Assembly (NCBI GenBank): GCA_949987565.1 | Contig: OX465104.1 | Location: 10,562,345 to 10,626,344, forward strand | Direction: 5' to 3' | DNA from: Luidia sarsii | Taxonomy: Eukaryota > Echinodermata > Asteroidea > Paxillosida > Luidiidae | DNA: 64,000 nucleotides | Shown: one piece after another, positions 1 through 11,124 of the stretch | Numbering within the stretch: the stretch's first letter is position 1 | Layout of the letters: each line of letters begins with the position of its first letter | The notes under the pieces: model-generated | Databases searched by the model: none | Told to the model about the DNA's origin: nothing | What the model saw: only the letters and a program-made list of their open reading frames with translations | Translations under genes and position numbers: made by a program

Positions 1-2750
1 TTCTCATGCTAATTTGACTGTCATATTTTTGTGTGGGGTCACATTTCCTGGCACGCTTTTGATCACTACAGGACGGCAAGTTTGGAAGACCACTGCGGTG
101 GGTGTGCACCTCACTCGTTAGTGACACAGCGGGGACTCCGCTGTTGCTTTCGAGCAAACCAAGGCCGTGAGTGAGTTACCTTCTTCGTCTTGCTGCTTCT
201 GTCGTTCATCCACACGTTGAGTAAGCCTTCCCACACCCGTCGACTCTCGAGGTGGGGGTCGCTATCCCCTCCTTCCAACGCCATGCTGTCGGCAACCAGA
301 GGTAAACGCGTTCTTGTCGCTCACGATATGAAACAGACTGGTGATTTACTGTCCCGCAGCGCTCGTGTACGCTGCGCTGCAAGGTTAGTAATAAATCTTA
401 TAAGCGGTGGTGTCTATTGTATTCAATACCTGAGTGCTTACAATTTTTTTTGAGTGTCGGCTGGTTATATTCTCACTGGACCATACATCCGTTCAACCCA
501 ATTTCATGAAGGTATTTCACGAATGGGCGAGTTTCTTGAAAGGAATGTTTCGGTGGTAAATTAGGAGGGACTTCCCCCAGGTAATCCCCCCTTTTTCACG
601 GGCGCATGTGAGGTTGACCGTGAATCACAAGAACAGTGGCATATCGGTAAACTGCTTTATACAGCGCAGTATAGGCCTATCATTTATAACGAGCATTCGC
701 AAGGGAGAAACATGAAGAATGAAATAGAATGTTTTGGTCATGTGGCTCTTTGCCTCTTTACAGATGGTCTTAGCAGCTTAGTCAATTAAGCAATTCGGTA
801 GTAGACAATACTCTCGTGGTTGATTTTCCAATAATTATTGGAGTGGGAGTTTGAGAGCAATGGTTGCAGGTCAGTCCACGTGTTTTTTTAGTGTTTGGCC
901 GTTTGGATCTTGAAAGCCATAGTCGGCTCATTTTTGGTAAAAAAAAAAAATCTTCAAATTGTGAGTCTATGCAAGTAAGGACTTCATTACGCAGGGCATG
1001 CACAGGACACCAATTCGATCCATTCTTTTCGGTATTCTATTTGTCACCTCGAAAGTGCGGGGGATTTGTACCAGTCTACTAGTTGCATAAAGTTAAGTAA
1101 GTCCGGTGCTATACCGAGAGAACCCAAAGATCAACGATTCCACGTGTGTGCAGCTCCTCGGTGTCAACACGCTATTATAATGTTAACATGCTCCCTAGTC
1201 CTCCAATACTTTGGTCAGGAAGTACCCGTGCCGCACAGCGAGCGCGCTTGGTCCGCACTGTCCGACAATATTGTTTAGGCAGCTAGGGGAGCATGTTGAC
1301 GTTGAAGAGCGTGTTTATAAGAGCTGCACACACGTGGATCAGTGTATTATCATTGCTATTTCCAAACAGATTGTAGAATTACAGAAGCATCGTTTTGCCA
1401 GTCCATTACCTGGCTTGTTTTTTTAATTCCACTTCGACCAGTATTCTGCTCGTCATAATTATACACATGCATTCTTTGTTAGATTGAATTTCGTATGATT
1501 TCTATATATATTTAACATGTTATTAGCTGCACGAAATATTTTTAATACAGTGTAGATGGTATAATATTTGTGTTCACTCATAACGTGTTAAACAGGATTT
1601 GATTATCGGCAATCTTCGACAACAATGAATGTATCGAGCCTTTCAATTTCCTTAAAAAAACAACCCAAAATTGGACAGGACATTGCAGGCTGTGTATTGT
1701 TGCTTGTCTACAAATTGCCAGCAAAAATACCCCGTCAGATAATTATGGACTGTGTATTGATCTACTTTCCTGTCGGTCAAAGTTGAACTTCCAAGATCAT
1801 TCACAATTTGTTTTCCTTTTCTTGCAGCAGAACAACAAAAATCATCAATTAGCATGTCTATAATTACCCTAAAAAAGCACATCTTGGAGGTGTTATGCAC
1901 GGTAAAATAGGGGCCACTTAAAAATGTTCAATGTTTTTAAATTTCTACTCATGATTTTTCGAGATAGTGGGAAATAAATTGAAAATCGAATTTCACTTTT
2001 GTAATCAAAATCCGGACAACAAATATTTTGCTGACTTATCCAAAAATCAATGTTTCAATATCAGCCATCATTTTTGTCATACTGTTGCGTTTGAATAGAC
2101 TTGTACATGTATTTGAATTTATATCAAATGCATGTGCAATTTGCAAGAGAAAAAAAATTAGGGGTGGGTGGGTCAAAAGAAATTTGGGAAAAAGTCGAAA
2201 TTTAAAAACATTTAAAATTTTAAGTGGCCCCTTATAAATTAGTCGTTCAAAAACCTCTTGTTTTGCACTATTTTGGTTTGGTTTTGTCACCCTGTGGTTT
2301 TGGGCTATCGATGATATTAAGTGCCTTCTCATCAATGGAATGCATGCAGTTTGACTTCGCAGTGAGCAAAATGGATTTCACTTAATCTTGCATAAGGATT
2401 GACTCTGTACGTTCTACCGTAGATGGTGGCTATCGAAAACAGCGCCCCCTAGGTTGCGACGCCGGCAAGGTCACGCCACGCGCTGTTTGATTCGGACTCC
2501 ATTTTTGACTCGGTGGAAGTCAAGTACTTCTTTCCAGCTGGTTGCTTGTGAAGTTAGCGGCCCTTAGACCCCAAAGTCCCTCGAAGAGGGGTTTTTGACC
2601 ATTGGCCAGATCCGCCGTCTCATCTCAGCTCATCCCCGTTGCCCAGTGCCGGCGCTGGAATTGACGGGAATTTCTTCTGGAGTGTCGGCGATGGAGTGTA
2701 CCTCTCTGGAATGAGAAACCCAAGATTGGTTCGTCCGTGATTGTGAAGTA
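1..2750. other. Gene-free AT-rich stretch
   Basis: I find no coding exon supported by both codon content and splice signals here. A very short ATG-plus-donor candidate at 283-301 is treated under rejected items. Around 2,420-2,720 the DNA becomes more GC-rich and could be a promoter or untranslated leader, but nothing in it identifies a gene. Confidence 0.5.
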
Positions 2751-2987
2751 TGTACAAGTTAATACAAGTTAACACAAGTTAACACAGGTTAATACAAGTT
2801 AATACAAGTTGATACAAAATAATACAAGTTAATACAAGTTAATACAAGTTAATACAAGTTAATACAAGTTAATGCAAATTAACACAAGTTAATACAATTT
2901 AATGCAAGTTAATACAAGTTAATACAAGTTAATACAAGTTAATACAAGTTAATACAAGTTAATACAAGTTAATACAAGTTAATACAA
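2751..2987. repeat. 10-bp tandem repeat (AATACAAGTT)n
   Basis: About 23 head-to-tail copies of a 10-bp unit, AATACAAGTT, run through this interval. A few copies vary (AACACAAGTT, AATGCAAATT, GATACAAAAT). The period is not a multiple of three and no long reading frame results. Confidence 0.95.
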
Positions 2988-2994
2988 AAATAAA

Positions 2995-3285
2995 TCTTGC
3001 AAACTGCTCACTGACTGAAATGGACCCGCAATACATAACTCTCAAAAGGGACAGGGACTGACGTTTCGATCCTTTAGTAGGACCTTTCTCAAGTTTGTTT
3101 CTCAAGTTTGCCTTTGAGAAAGGTCCTGCTATAGGATCGAAACGTCAGGCCCCCTAACTTTTGAGATTAATTGAAAAATAAAGAGAGCCTGCTGGGATCG
3201 AAATGCCAGGCTCTCTATATGTTTCTTGGTAATTGTATGCATTTTGGTCATGGAAATCAGTACGCAGTTGGTAATACTATTTCAG
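2995..3285. repeat. Fold-back element, GTTTCGATCC family
   Basis: This copy holds GACGTTTCGATCC followed by AGGACCTTTCTCAA, and then the inverted version, GAGAAAGGTCCTGC and GGATCGAAACGTC. The outer ends resemble GCAAACTGCTCACTGAC. Related copies occur near 7,250, 16,970, 27,760, 30,270, 32,970, 34,095, 38,975, 41,005 and 45,725. The shape is that of a non-autonomous DNA transposon or fold-back element. Confidence 0.7.
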
Positions 3286-3355
3286 ATTAATTTCAATTGC
3301 TTGTTTTGAATGGTGCTTGCTCTGGCCTGGGCATGAGCCCATGAGGGATTCTTAC

Positions 3356-3502
3356 CGGGAGAGGGCGCCCTGTCGCTGGGCAGTGGCGGGTTGTTTTCCG
3401 AGTTGAGGTCAAGGGGCAGAAGTCCGTCTGGGACCAGCACGCGGTCGAGGCACAGACGAATCCGTCTGGCGTGGGTCTCGGATTCCGCCTTCATCTCGTA
3501 AT
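3356..3502 (-). CDS. Exon c of an unrecognised minus-strand gene
   Basis: This is the third of three mutually phase-compatible minus-strand exons. It is bounded by an acceptor (GTGTGCAG) at its 5' side and a good donor (GTAAGAA) at its 3' side, so the gene continues leftwards or the remaining exons are missed. It enters in phase 2 and leaves in phase 1. The encoded stretch starts DYEMKAESETHARR and contains a CLDRVLVPDGLLPLDL segment followed by a polar, proline-rich tail. I do not recognise a family and assign no function. The exact fit of splice phase with exon b is the main support. Confidence 0.6.
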
Positions 3503-3699
3503 CTGCACACCAGCCAGAAAGGGCACGTAAGTCAAAGCCAGAGATCAGAGGACACTACTAGTTAAATCAACAGTCAAACGGGTAATAAGGTTTTGCTTTT
3601 ATCGATTTCAGCAACGGCAATGTCCAAATTTAACAATTTCCAAAGTCCAAACTACTCTTGAGAAAGGGTCCTTCCTGAACCCTCGGTTTTATAACCTCA

Positions 3700-3960
3700 C
3701 GTGCGAATCATGAACATTATACACACACAGTCCAGACTGGGTCCAGACTAGTGGTACACCATATGTACCCCTTGTTACAGTGAATGGGCTGTATAGTAAA
3801 TGAACGGCCTTCTTCCAGTCCACCCACAGCTGGCCTATCAGGCTCATTACAGCCTGCAAGTCAAAGAGTGGCGCCAGATTCCACGCGGCCACAACATACA
3901 CACAGTCCAGACTCCAGACTGGTGGTAACCCTTCTCACAGTGCAAGTAAAGGAACGGCCT
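3700..3960. repeat. Dispersed repeat copies in the intron between exons b and c
   Basis: Two related segments, each with CAGTCCAGACT followed by GGTGGTA and a shared GGAACGGCCTT core, lie in this intron. Similar sequence with CCCACAGCTGGCCTATCAGG appears at 4,430-4,560 and, more diverged, at 21,990-22,110. The ends of the element are not clear. Confidence 0.5.
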
Positions 3961-3982
3961 TTCGAAGAACTGGGCCTAATAC

Positions 3983-4186
3983 CTTCCTCGGCCGGCGTGG
4001 CGGCGTCCACTTTGAAGTAGAAGATGCCGTCCCGCGACCAGTAGTCTGTCACCCTGGTCAGCTCCCAGCGCCGGCAGCACTTGGGCGGGTTCATGGTGAC
4101 CAGACTGAGGGCGTGCTTGGTCACGTGCAGCGTGACCTGAAACTCGGGCGCCACGAAGCCCTTGAGCGTTCTAACCACCCAGCTCT
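3983..4186 (-). CDS. Exon b of an unrecognised minus-strand gene
   Basis: This 204-bp minus-strand exon has a pyrimidine-rich acceptor (CGATCCAG) and a GTATTA donor. It joins exon a across a split codon giving Glu and exon c across a split codon giving Asp, with no frame break. The peptide starts SWVVRTLKGFVAPEFQ, includes a CCRRWELTRVTDYWSRD segment and ends in KVDAATPAEE. The alternation of hydrophobic and charged residues looks like a folded beta-rich domain, but I cannot name a family. Shadow frames on the plus strand are less protein-like. Confidence 0.65.
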
Positions 4187-4884
4187 CTGGATCGAAGACG
4201 GAACAGAGAAACGGAGGTGAGAGGAATATGGATCACAAAAACGCAGATCACAATACACGTTTGTCATCACTCACAGTAGGCCTATAACTATGAAAACACA
4301 CTTAGTGAAATCACCTAGGAATCACCTTCACGGCAAAAAGCAAAGCTGGACAATCATTATTTTAACTCATATTTTGAACAACGTTGGTAAAGATAATCAA
4401 CTACAGTCCGTTCAAAACTCGGGCGTAGTCATATACCACCAGTCTTGACTGTGTACTATAAAATGTTCGCGTGGTCCGGTATTTTTTGGCGCCACTCTCG
4501 ACTGACAGGCGATAACGACTCCTGATAGGCCAGCTGTGGGTGGACAGGAAGAGGGGAGAGGGCAAGCCGGAGCATTTCGTGAGGTCGAGGTCGAGGTCGA
4601 TCTCAGCTTGAAATGACTGTATGGTCACCAGACATCAATGGCCGACAGAAGTCTAGGATTGTGTCGGTCAAAGTCATTCTCGACCACGTTTATAAAACCG
4701 GTCTAAGCCTATACGCGTTGGATTTTGCCCAACAATGTTTTGCCGAACTTTGTTTCTATACACGGCAAGCATGTCTAACTCAAAGGGGGTCCCGTTATTT
4801 CGACGTTTTGAGCTGGAGTGTCCGTCATCGGGGGAGACTATGTTTTCTTTCGGGCGAGTGGCGAGGATGTACGGGCCGTGTTAC

Positions 4885-5134
4885 CGTTGCTGAAGTAGGA
4901 CTTGACCACGGTGTCCCAGGATCGCAGCTCCAGCCCCACCCCGCCGTGCTCGATGAGCGCCGGCTCCTGGAAGACCACCGTGTCCGTGACCAGGATGACG
5001 GCCCAGTAGGCCGACATCTCCCGCCTCTTCCTCGGCTTCTGCAGGGCACCGCGCTCCGTGCCGACCAGCGTCTCCCTGGTCAGCGTGTAGGAGCACTTGA
5101 GCAGCTTCTCCTTGTCGTTCTTGAAGATCTTCAT
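4885..5134 (-). CDS. Exon a of an unrecognised minus-strand gene
   Basis: The acceptor CCTTTTCCAG precedes an exon beginning MKIFKNDKEKLLKCSY and ending KSYFSN, with a GTAACA donor. The length, 250 bp, leaves phase 1, which exon b completes. The first codon is ATG directly at the splice junction, so it need not be the initiator; an upstream exon is likely. The body (MSAYWAVILVTDTVVFQE, then LELRSWDTVV) alternates hydrophobic and polar residues like beta strands. Exons a, b and c together encode about 200 residues of a protein I do not recognise. Confidence 0.65.
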
Positions 5135-6012
5135 CTGGAAAAGGCCTGGGCCCAATTACACATAATTATAAGGGCGAAAATCTGCTGTGCGGGATTAGTC
5201 TTCCTTGTGTTAAGGGACTACTTTAAAGGACTGTTCCGGCGTAGTAATATAACATAGATCCTGGGCTATATAAGACTAAGACACGCCCAACACAAGCGAG
5301 TAGCCGTCGGCCTGTCCTTGGAGCGTCACCGCTGCTGGGAGTTAGACTTTGTAATTATGTTTTATTAGTTGTATTAAATTATGTTGAAGCACTATAGAAG
5401 TTCTTTTGGCTTGTGTTCTTGAGTCGTCCTCCGCTAGTCAAGTATCATAACACTTGTGTTAACGGGATTGCAAACCGCGCCATGATGTGATGTCGATTGC
5501 TTTTGACTTATATTCCACTCTTCTTTACTTTGCATGGAAGAACAGTGAAGTTGGAGTTGGCAAACTTGAGGCCAACTCACACAGTTATGTGTTTTATCAT
5601 GGTGATAGTATACACTATGATTTATTACTCTTAGATTTAAAAAAAAATGCGATTCAGATCCTCGTTGGACTTAAAATGTCAAACCAATTCTTCGTTGTGA
5701 CTTGTGCAAAAGTTCAAAAATCAAAATTATAATTATACAAGGCCTGACATTACACGTTCCGATCATAACAGGCAGGACCTTTCTTTTAAAAAATCCAAAT
5801 CAAAATTCTGGTTCGAAAAAAAGAAAAAAAATCTAGCTGCTGCTAAATCTAGTCTGTTTACCGTCTGACCAATATAATCTGCTGTCTGGTAACGCACCCG
5901 ATATCCAATTTTCACGGAGGGCCACGTGCATCAAAAATGACTAGTCAAATTAAATTATTCAATAAGACCCATGCTTATTGCACTGGGGAATATCTCCACA
6001 CCGTTCGTTACG

Positions 6013-6214
6013 CGTATAATTATCGCAGTGGCTGTTGTTACGGCAGTCGTCCGTGTGGTTCCCTGACTTGATTGTATTTCGTCAGCATTGCAGGCTGGTT
6101 GAACCAGTCTATTAGCTGATAGTCTGGTTCCAAGAGCTAAACATACTGACAAATACTGTGAAGTCAGGGAACCACATGAACGACTGCCGTAACAACAGCC
6201 ACTGCGTATAATTA
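6013..6214. repeat. Fold-back element, about 60-bp arms
   Basis: The left arm reads TATAATTAT, GCAGTGGCTGTTGTTACGG, then TGTGGTTCCCTGACTT; the right end carries the reverse complement of the same blocks in the opposite order. The spacer is about 80 bp. This is the structure of a MITE with long terminal inverted repeats. Confidence 0.8.
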
Positions 6215-6877
6215 TAGCCATGGCTAAACGTCAGAATTTCTTAATGGTATAATGCGCGCAACCTGACTCAGTGGAAACCCCAAACGATCCCACCAAACCC
6301 AACATGTCAAATACCATAGAATCGCATTTCACTTACCCGTTTGTTGGTTTCCTTGAAAAATGACCCATCTCTGTGGAACAAGACCAGATTAATTTCGTTA
6401 ATTTCAACGGATGATATTGTTGTTGCTGCTGCTGTTTTTTTTATGTTTTGATTGATATCTCGGGTACATTTACCAATGCTTCCAATCAAATAGATGATTA
6501 TAAAGTGTCCCACTTTTGAAATCGTTCTACCTCTTGTAATCTCTGACAATCCCTTATTCATGGTAAGCTTTTCCTGTCACAAATTTAAAGTTTATAAGGG
6601 GCTGCCATTTCTCAGTGTGACTGTAAGCATAAGCCAGGCAGGCACTCCCTGCATGACGTAACCGGAGGTACCGACTCTCCGTGGGGCCCCATGTACGGAT
6701 TGAGAATTGAGAATCACTAGCGGAAAACTTCTACATGTACGTACATGTACATGTAGGCCTACATGTACATAATAATTATTTGACCATTACTCCATTCTGC
6801 TAATACGTATACTGAGCGTACGTACCGTACGCACTGCGTATCAACAGGCTTCTTTTCTATGCTGAATCAGGCCTTCG

Positions 6878-7148
6878 CAATGGACCTTTCCCATGAAATA
6901 TGCAAATAAGAGCTGCCGCATGCGCTTTACTAAATTGGTGGGCAAACGAGTGCGCGTTGCGTTCAGGTTTCGAAATACGCGCGCAGGAGACGCTGAATAG
7001 CCAATCACCGCACGCCAAACTGTGAGTGAGAAGGAACGCGCGCACGCCCGTGGAAAATTATGATTGGTTGGCAGCCCGCTTGCCCACCAATTTAGTTAAG
7101 CGCATGCGCTAGGTCTAATTTGCAAATTTTCATGAAAAAGGTCCATTG
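6878..7148. repeat. Fold-back MITE with ends CAATGGACCTTT
   Basis: The left side has CAATGGACCTTT, an ATGCAAAT block, CGCATGCGCTT and AAATTGGTGGGCAA. The right side repeats all four in inverted order and ends AAAGGTCCATTG. The 130-bp middle is GC-rich (CGCGCG runs). No transposase frame is present, so it is non-autonomous. Confidence 0.8.
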
Positions 7149-7481
7149 TCACGGTGCCTTCTGGGCTGTGACGTCAAGCACTGAGGGCTTGGCATATAAG
7201 CTGGGCACGCCTGACATTATTTGTTATCCTATATACAGGTACCTTCCTCAAAGGCGAAGCCTGCTGTCTCCGAAAAGGGTCCCGCTAGCATCGAAACGTT
7301 AAGCCCACCACCCTTTGCAGATGAGTATATAATGTTCAGCTCATTCAAGTCTACAGAAATTTTGATATACATGTAATTATCTTTGTATTGCTTGTGCACA
7401 ATCAAAAATAAAGTAATGTTGTCTCTGAGACGTAGTCAGAAATTGAGAATGTGTGGTTCTCTGACCGACTTATGGTAACAG

Positions 7482-7894
7482 TTAAGCTTTTATTGAGCAA
7501 CGATGATACCGGCTGATATTTTGAACAACGTTGGTCACAATGTTGGTCAAACATTTAAGAGGCACGCTGGCGGTAACGCCAGTAAGTCGTCTCTCTCGAG
7601 GAGTCACCGGTCCAAGATCCCAGAACCATGACTCCATCTCCTGCAGAGATGACGTAAACATGGAATCCGCAGAACTTTCCACAACGTGCCTCCACCATGG
7701 CAACCTTCCAGGCTCATCGGGTTTAATAGCTACTGCCAATTTTCTGACGGGTCTTTTCTCTTTAATGTATACCAACCTTCCTAACTTTGCCATTCTCGAG
7801 GTTGAGCTGGTCCAAATATCCTGTCCGTAATCTGGAACAATCCTCGTTGGCCCGATGACCAGCCTCGGCTTCGGGCTCCACGCAGGCTGCCATG
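7482..7894 (-). CDS. Possible minus-strand terminal exon, unrecognised
   Basis: A strong acceptor, a long pyrimidine run ending TTCTTCTCAG, opens onto a frame that stays open for 136 codons to a TAA at 7,482-7,484. The frame contains VIGPTRIVPDYGQDIW, KPDEPGRLPWWRHVVE and SWFWDLGPVTPRERR, which look protein-like. An AATAAA (minus strand, 7,489-7,494) sits just before the stop. A second frame in the same exon starts MAACVEPEAEAGHR and could splice at a weak GTTGGT donor into exon a at 5,134. I cannot choose between these, nor name the product. Confidence 0.3.
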
Positions 7895-7899
7895 CTGAG

Positions 7900-9710
7900 A
7901 AGAAAGGACAATAAAAAAAAGGGATAGTGGTGAAGGCACACGGTGTTGATTGCTTTCGGTGAACTGGGCCTGGGGGCGATGGTGGGCATTTGGATGAGGG
8001 TGAAGGCGGTGGTGACTGTTGAGGGCGCTGTACAGCGGCAATGGTGAGGGCGTTGGTCAGAGCTGAGGGCTACACGCGCTTTGTCAATCAGAACAATGCA
8101 AAATACAGTCAAATTTTCCTGGCGTCTTTTAATAAAATCTAAAAAAATGTAGAAGGGATGAGGTAGAAAGCCTTGTGTTGTTTCCGACCTTTCTCGGAAG
8201 CCTTTTAGAAAGCTCTTGTTCCTATAGAAACACAAGGCCCTCTACATTTTTGAAGTTTGCATTTTGGTCATTCATTTTTGGTTAGTAAGCAAAAACTGGC
8301 GATTGAATCAACGCGGAACGGGAAGTGGCTGGCTACGCGTGGTTCCCCGACTCGTACCGTAGTACGCTAGCTAGAATATGTGACCTGGCACATCATATTG
8401 AAGAATAACCCACACTTTTGAGATTTTGAGATTTTCTAATGATGTGAAAGAGTGTACCATTATCTTTCAAATGATATGAAAATTTCCTTCAATACATTAA
8501 CTTTCCCAAAAAATAAATTAATTTAATAATTTAATAATAAATAATTTATTTATTTTCAAAAAAATAAATAAATTTATTTTTAATCGAATTGAGAAGATAC
8601 TTTGACTTTAGGCGTTGTTTACTCGAAAAGTGTTTTGGTGGGGTATTCCTCATGTTTCTGTGCCGGGTCACATATATTAATTGTGTGCGGCGCCAGATGC
8701 AAACCTTCTACTCCTTCGTGGAAAAAGCACGTAAGCGTGGCTGGCCCAGACGGCTTTTCACCAATTAAAATGACAAAAAGGAAGAAGCCATGTTTGCATT
8801 TCGAGGACAACACACTACCACCACAGTAGGCGTGTATTATGTGAAACGATAAAAAAATACTACACAAATGGATTACAGTTGACAAACTTAAGAAGTATGC
8901 CTATATATATACCTGCATGGAAAATTATTTGTTTACCAAGCACAGTAACTTCGCTTTGGTCCATCGACCCGATACATCCCAATTTGGGAACTCTATAATA
9001 TTCAGGAATTCGTCTTTTAATCGAAATAAAGTGATATGTAACCTAGTCATGTAGCCTACAGTAATCATTCAACAATCATTTCCAAAAAGCTGCCATTTTT
9101 GTACAGGAAGTGCATACTCACCTGGCAACTACAGAGCCTATTTTGTATATGCATTAATATATAAATTGTCAAAAATTTTCGGTTAGTGCAATCGAATTAG
9201 TAAAAAAAAGGACTACTCGATTCCCGCGAAAATGATAAGTTATCAGAATATTCGGGTCACGGAATAGTAGCTTCAGTAATTAGCTTGCAGTCTTGTTTTC
9301 TTTTCCCTATTCCCCCCCCCCTGTAATACTAAACGAAACGGGCAGGAGATTCTCTTAAAATGGCGACATAATGATCGAAATATTGGGGTCTAGTAACCGT
9401 ATCCAGTTTCGCTGTTTTTCTACTCTCGTTTTGTGTATCAAGTATCGAAGACGCAAACAGCAGGGCAGAGACGGAATTGGAACGAGTGAGTCTTGGTCTC
9501 CTATACATGCTACAAACCGGGAGAGAGAAAAGGGAGGTCTCGTCCTATTACAGATTCGAAATGACAACCGGGGTCGAATTACATACAAGACGAATGGACC
9601 CGCTGTAATTTGCCAGTAATTCCCGCAGTGCGGAGTAATGGAGGTATAGAGTGAAGAGCCCCTGCCACACGGTCTATGGGCTTTTTTTTTTCTAACCTCA
9701 GCCCCCCTAG
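7900..9710. other. Gene-free stretch with one MITE
   Basis: Nothing coding is supported here. The interval holds MITE copy 1 of the GTGACCCGGCAC family, an A/T-only patch at about 8,505-8,585 inside that MITE, and poly-C at about 9,311. Confidence 0.5.
8380..8671. mobile_element. MITE, GTGACCCGGCAC family, copy 1
   Basis: The termini are GTGACCTGGCAC and GTGCCGGGTCAC in inverted orientation, flanked on both sides by ATAT as a likely 4-bp target-site duplication. Internal landmarks shared with copies 2 and 3 are TTTTGAGATTTTGAG, TCTAATGATGTGAAAGAGT and GGCGTTGTTTACTC. This copy carries an extra A/T-rich insertion of about 60 bp. There is no coding capacity. Confidence 0.85.
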
Positions 9711-9712
9711 TA

Positions 9713-9940
9713 CGGTGGTTCTAAAGGGACATGATTGGGGGAAAATATAGCAAACAGTCTTTTTGTTCCGGGAACAACGAAATTCTCTTGAGGGAACAAC
9801 CAATTTTGTTGAGGGAACAACCAACAAAATTTATTGTTTCCTCTCCAAAATTGGTTGTTCCCTCAATACAATTTCGTTGTTCCCTCAACAAAAACTTGTT
9901 TGCTATATTTGTTTCCTATCATGTCACTTTAAAACCACCC
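9713..9940. repeat. Fold-back element with GAGGGAACAACC blocks
   Basis: The outer arms (GGTGGTTCTAAAGGGACATGAT against ATCATGTCACTTTAAAACCACC) and AATATAGCAAAC against GTTTGCTATATT form an inverted repeat. Inside are nested copies of GAGGGAACAACC and its complement. The whole segment could fold into one long imperfect hairpin. Confidence 0.8.
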
Positions 9941-10311
9941 TCTCCCCCCCCCCCCCAAAAAAAATTAATGGCTTAGGCCTACAGCCGCCAGCTTCATCAA
10001 TCTATGTTGATCCAAAAGCTGGGGAAAAACACATGTTGGGGATTTTTTGTTGAGGATGAAGATTGGGAGTCTTTTCCCACCTTTTTTTTCTTTCAAAATG
10101 GAGTATCGTCTCTCATGAGACCGATGCGAAGGGCCTCCTGTTTCCACGCCTAGTACTTTTGAATGAACGAATAAATTATAGACAACGCCGGGAGCCTGAG
10201 TCCGATGAACCGTGTTTTGGGAAAGCCCCCCCCCTCCACCTCTGCCCATCTGTCTTGGTTAACGTTGACCATCCGAACCCAGTTGGTCGGATTAACATTT
10301 TTGGAAAATAT

Positions 10312-10538
10312 GTGACCCGGCACAGCATAATGAGGAATAACCCCACTTTTGAGATTTTGAGGTTTTCTAATGATGTGAAAGAGTATACCATTAGCTTTCA
10401 AATGATATCAAAATATAATATAATATTTCCGGGAAAAAAATGATTTGTAATCGAATTTTGAAGATACTTTAACTTCAGGCGTTGTTTACTCAAAAAGTGT
10501 TTTGGTGGGATATTCCTCATGTCGTTGTGCCGGGTCAC
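10312..10538. mobile_element. MITE, GTGACCCGGCAC family, copy 2
   Basis: Terminal inverted repeats GTGACCCGGCAC and GTGCCGGGTCAC are flanked by ATAT on both sides. The interior matches copy 3 closely, but a central AT-rich part is shorter. There is no transposase. Confidence 0.88.
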
Positions 10539-10784
10539 ATATAGACGAATGCAATACACAATCTCCTGCAATATGCTACCTCCACACGTTCTCATGGCGA
10601 TAAAAAAAAATGCTAATAACTCTCAATAAAGGTGTCATATTTCTTGACGTCGGTGATGACGTCATGCCATATTTTATCTGTGGGTTTGCTTTTTCTAGCA
10701 GCTCCATCTCATGATGTTTACTCCTCTTTCTTGTGACCATGTCTTTCAGACAGAAGATGCACGCCATCCCTCTCTTTCTATATT

Positions 10785-11124
10785 CTCTAAATGTAAACGA
10801 GTGAATAATCCACTCGCACAAAGAGTGACATTTCCTCATGAAAAGCCAAGACCGCTCAAAAATAGTGAAAACCACCGTAAGAGGAGTGGAAACCGCTAAG
10901 AATGGAGTGATCAAAACCACTCTATAGAGGAGCCATGTGGAGGACAACTTTGTTTTGAGTTGTCCTCCGTGTGGCTCCTTACAAGAGTGGGATTTCACTC
11001 CACTCTGATCGGTTTTCACTGCTTTTACAGAGCTTTTTACTCTTTTTGAACGGTTTTGGCTTTTCATTAGGAAATGTCATTCTTTGTGCGAGTGGATTAT
11101 TCACTCGTTTGCATTTAGAGAGTA
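10785..11124. repeat. Long fold-back element, about 165-bp arms
   Basis: The left arm runs CTCTAAATG, ACGAGTGAATAATCCACTCG, ACATTTCCT, GAAAAGCCAA, then GGAGCCA and GGAGGACAAC near the centre at about 10,953. The right arm repeats these in inverted order and ends CATTTAGAG. The spacer is under 10 bp, so the transcript would form a long hairpin. Open frames on both strands here are by-products. Confidence 0.85.

Larger units (their letters stand above)
5140..7480. other. Gene-free stretch with fold-back elements
   Basis: No coding exon is supported here. At 5,232-5,452 a stretch beginning TGT and ending ACA, with CTATATAAGACT inside, has the look of a small solo LTR, but no target-site duplication is visible. 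Two fold-back elements lie at 6,013-6,214 and 6,878-7,148. ACATGT-rich DNA is at 6,732-6,775. Confidence 0.5.

Noticed and set aside
283..301. Tiny first exon MLSATR with a GTAAAC donor
   Set aside because: Six codons only; no following exon on the plus strand was found.
2751..2987. CRISPR array
   Set aside because: The repeats are contiguous 10-mers without spacers in a eukaryotic genome.
5232..5452. Solo LTR of a retrotransposon
   Set aside because: TGT...ACA ends and a TATA-like box are present, but no target-site duplication, primer-binding site or second copy is seen.
7531..7830. 99-codon plus-strand frame
   Set aside because: It is the shadow of the better supported minus-strand frame with an acceptor.
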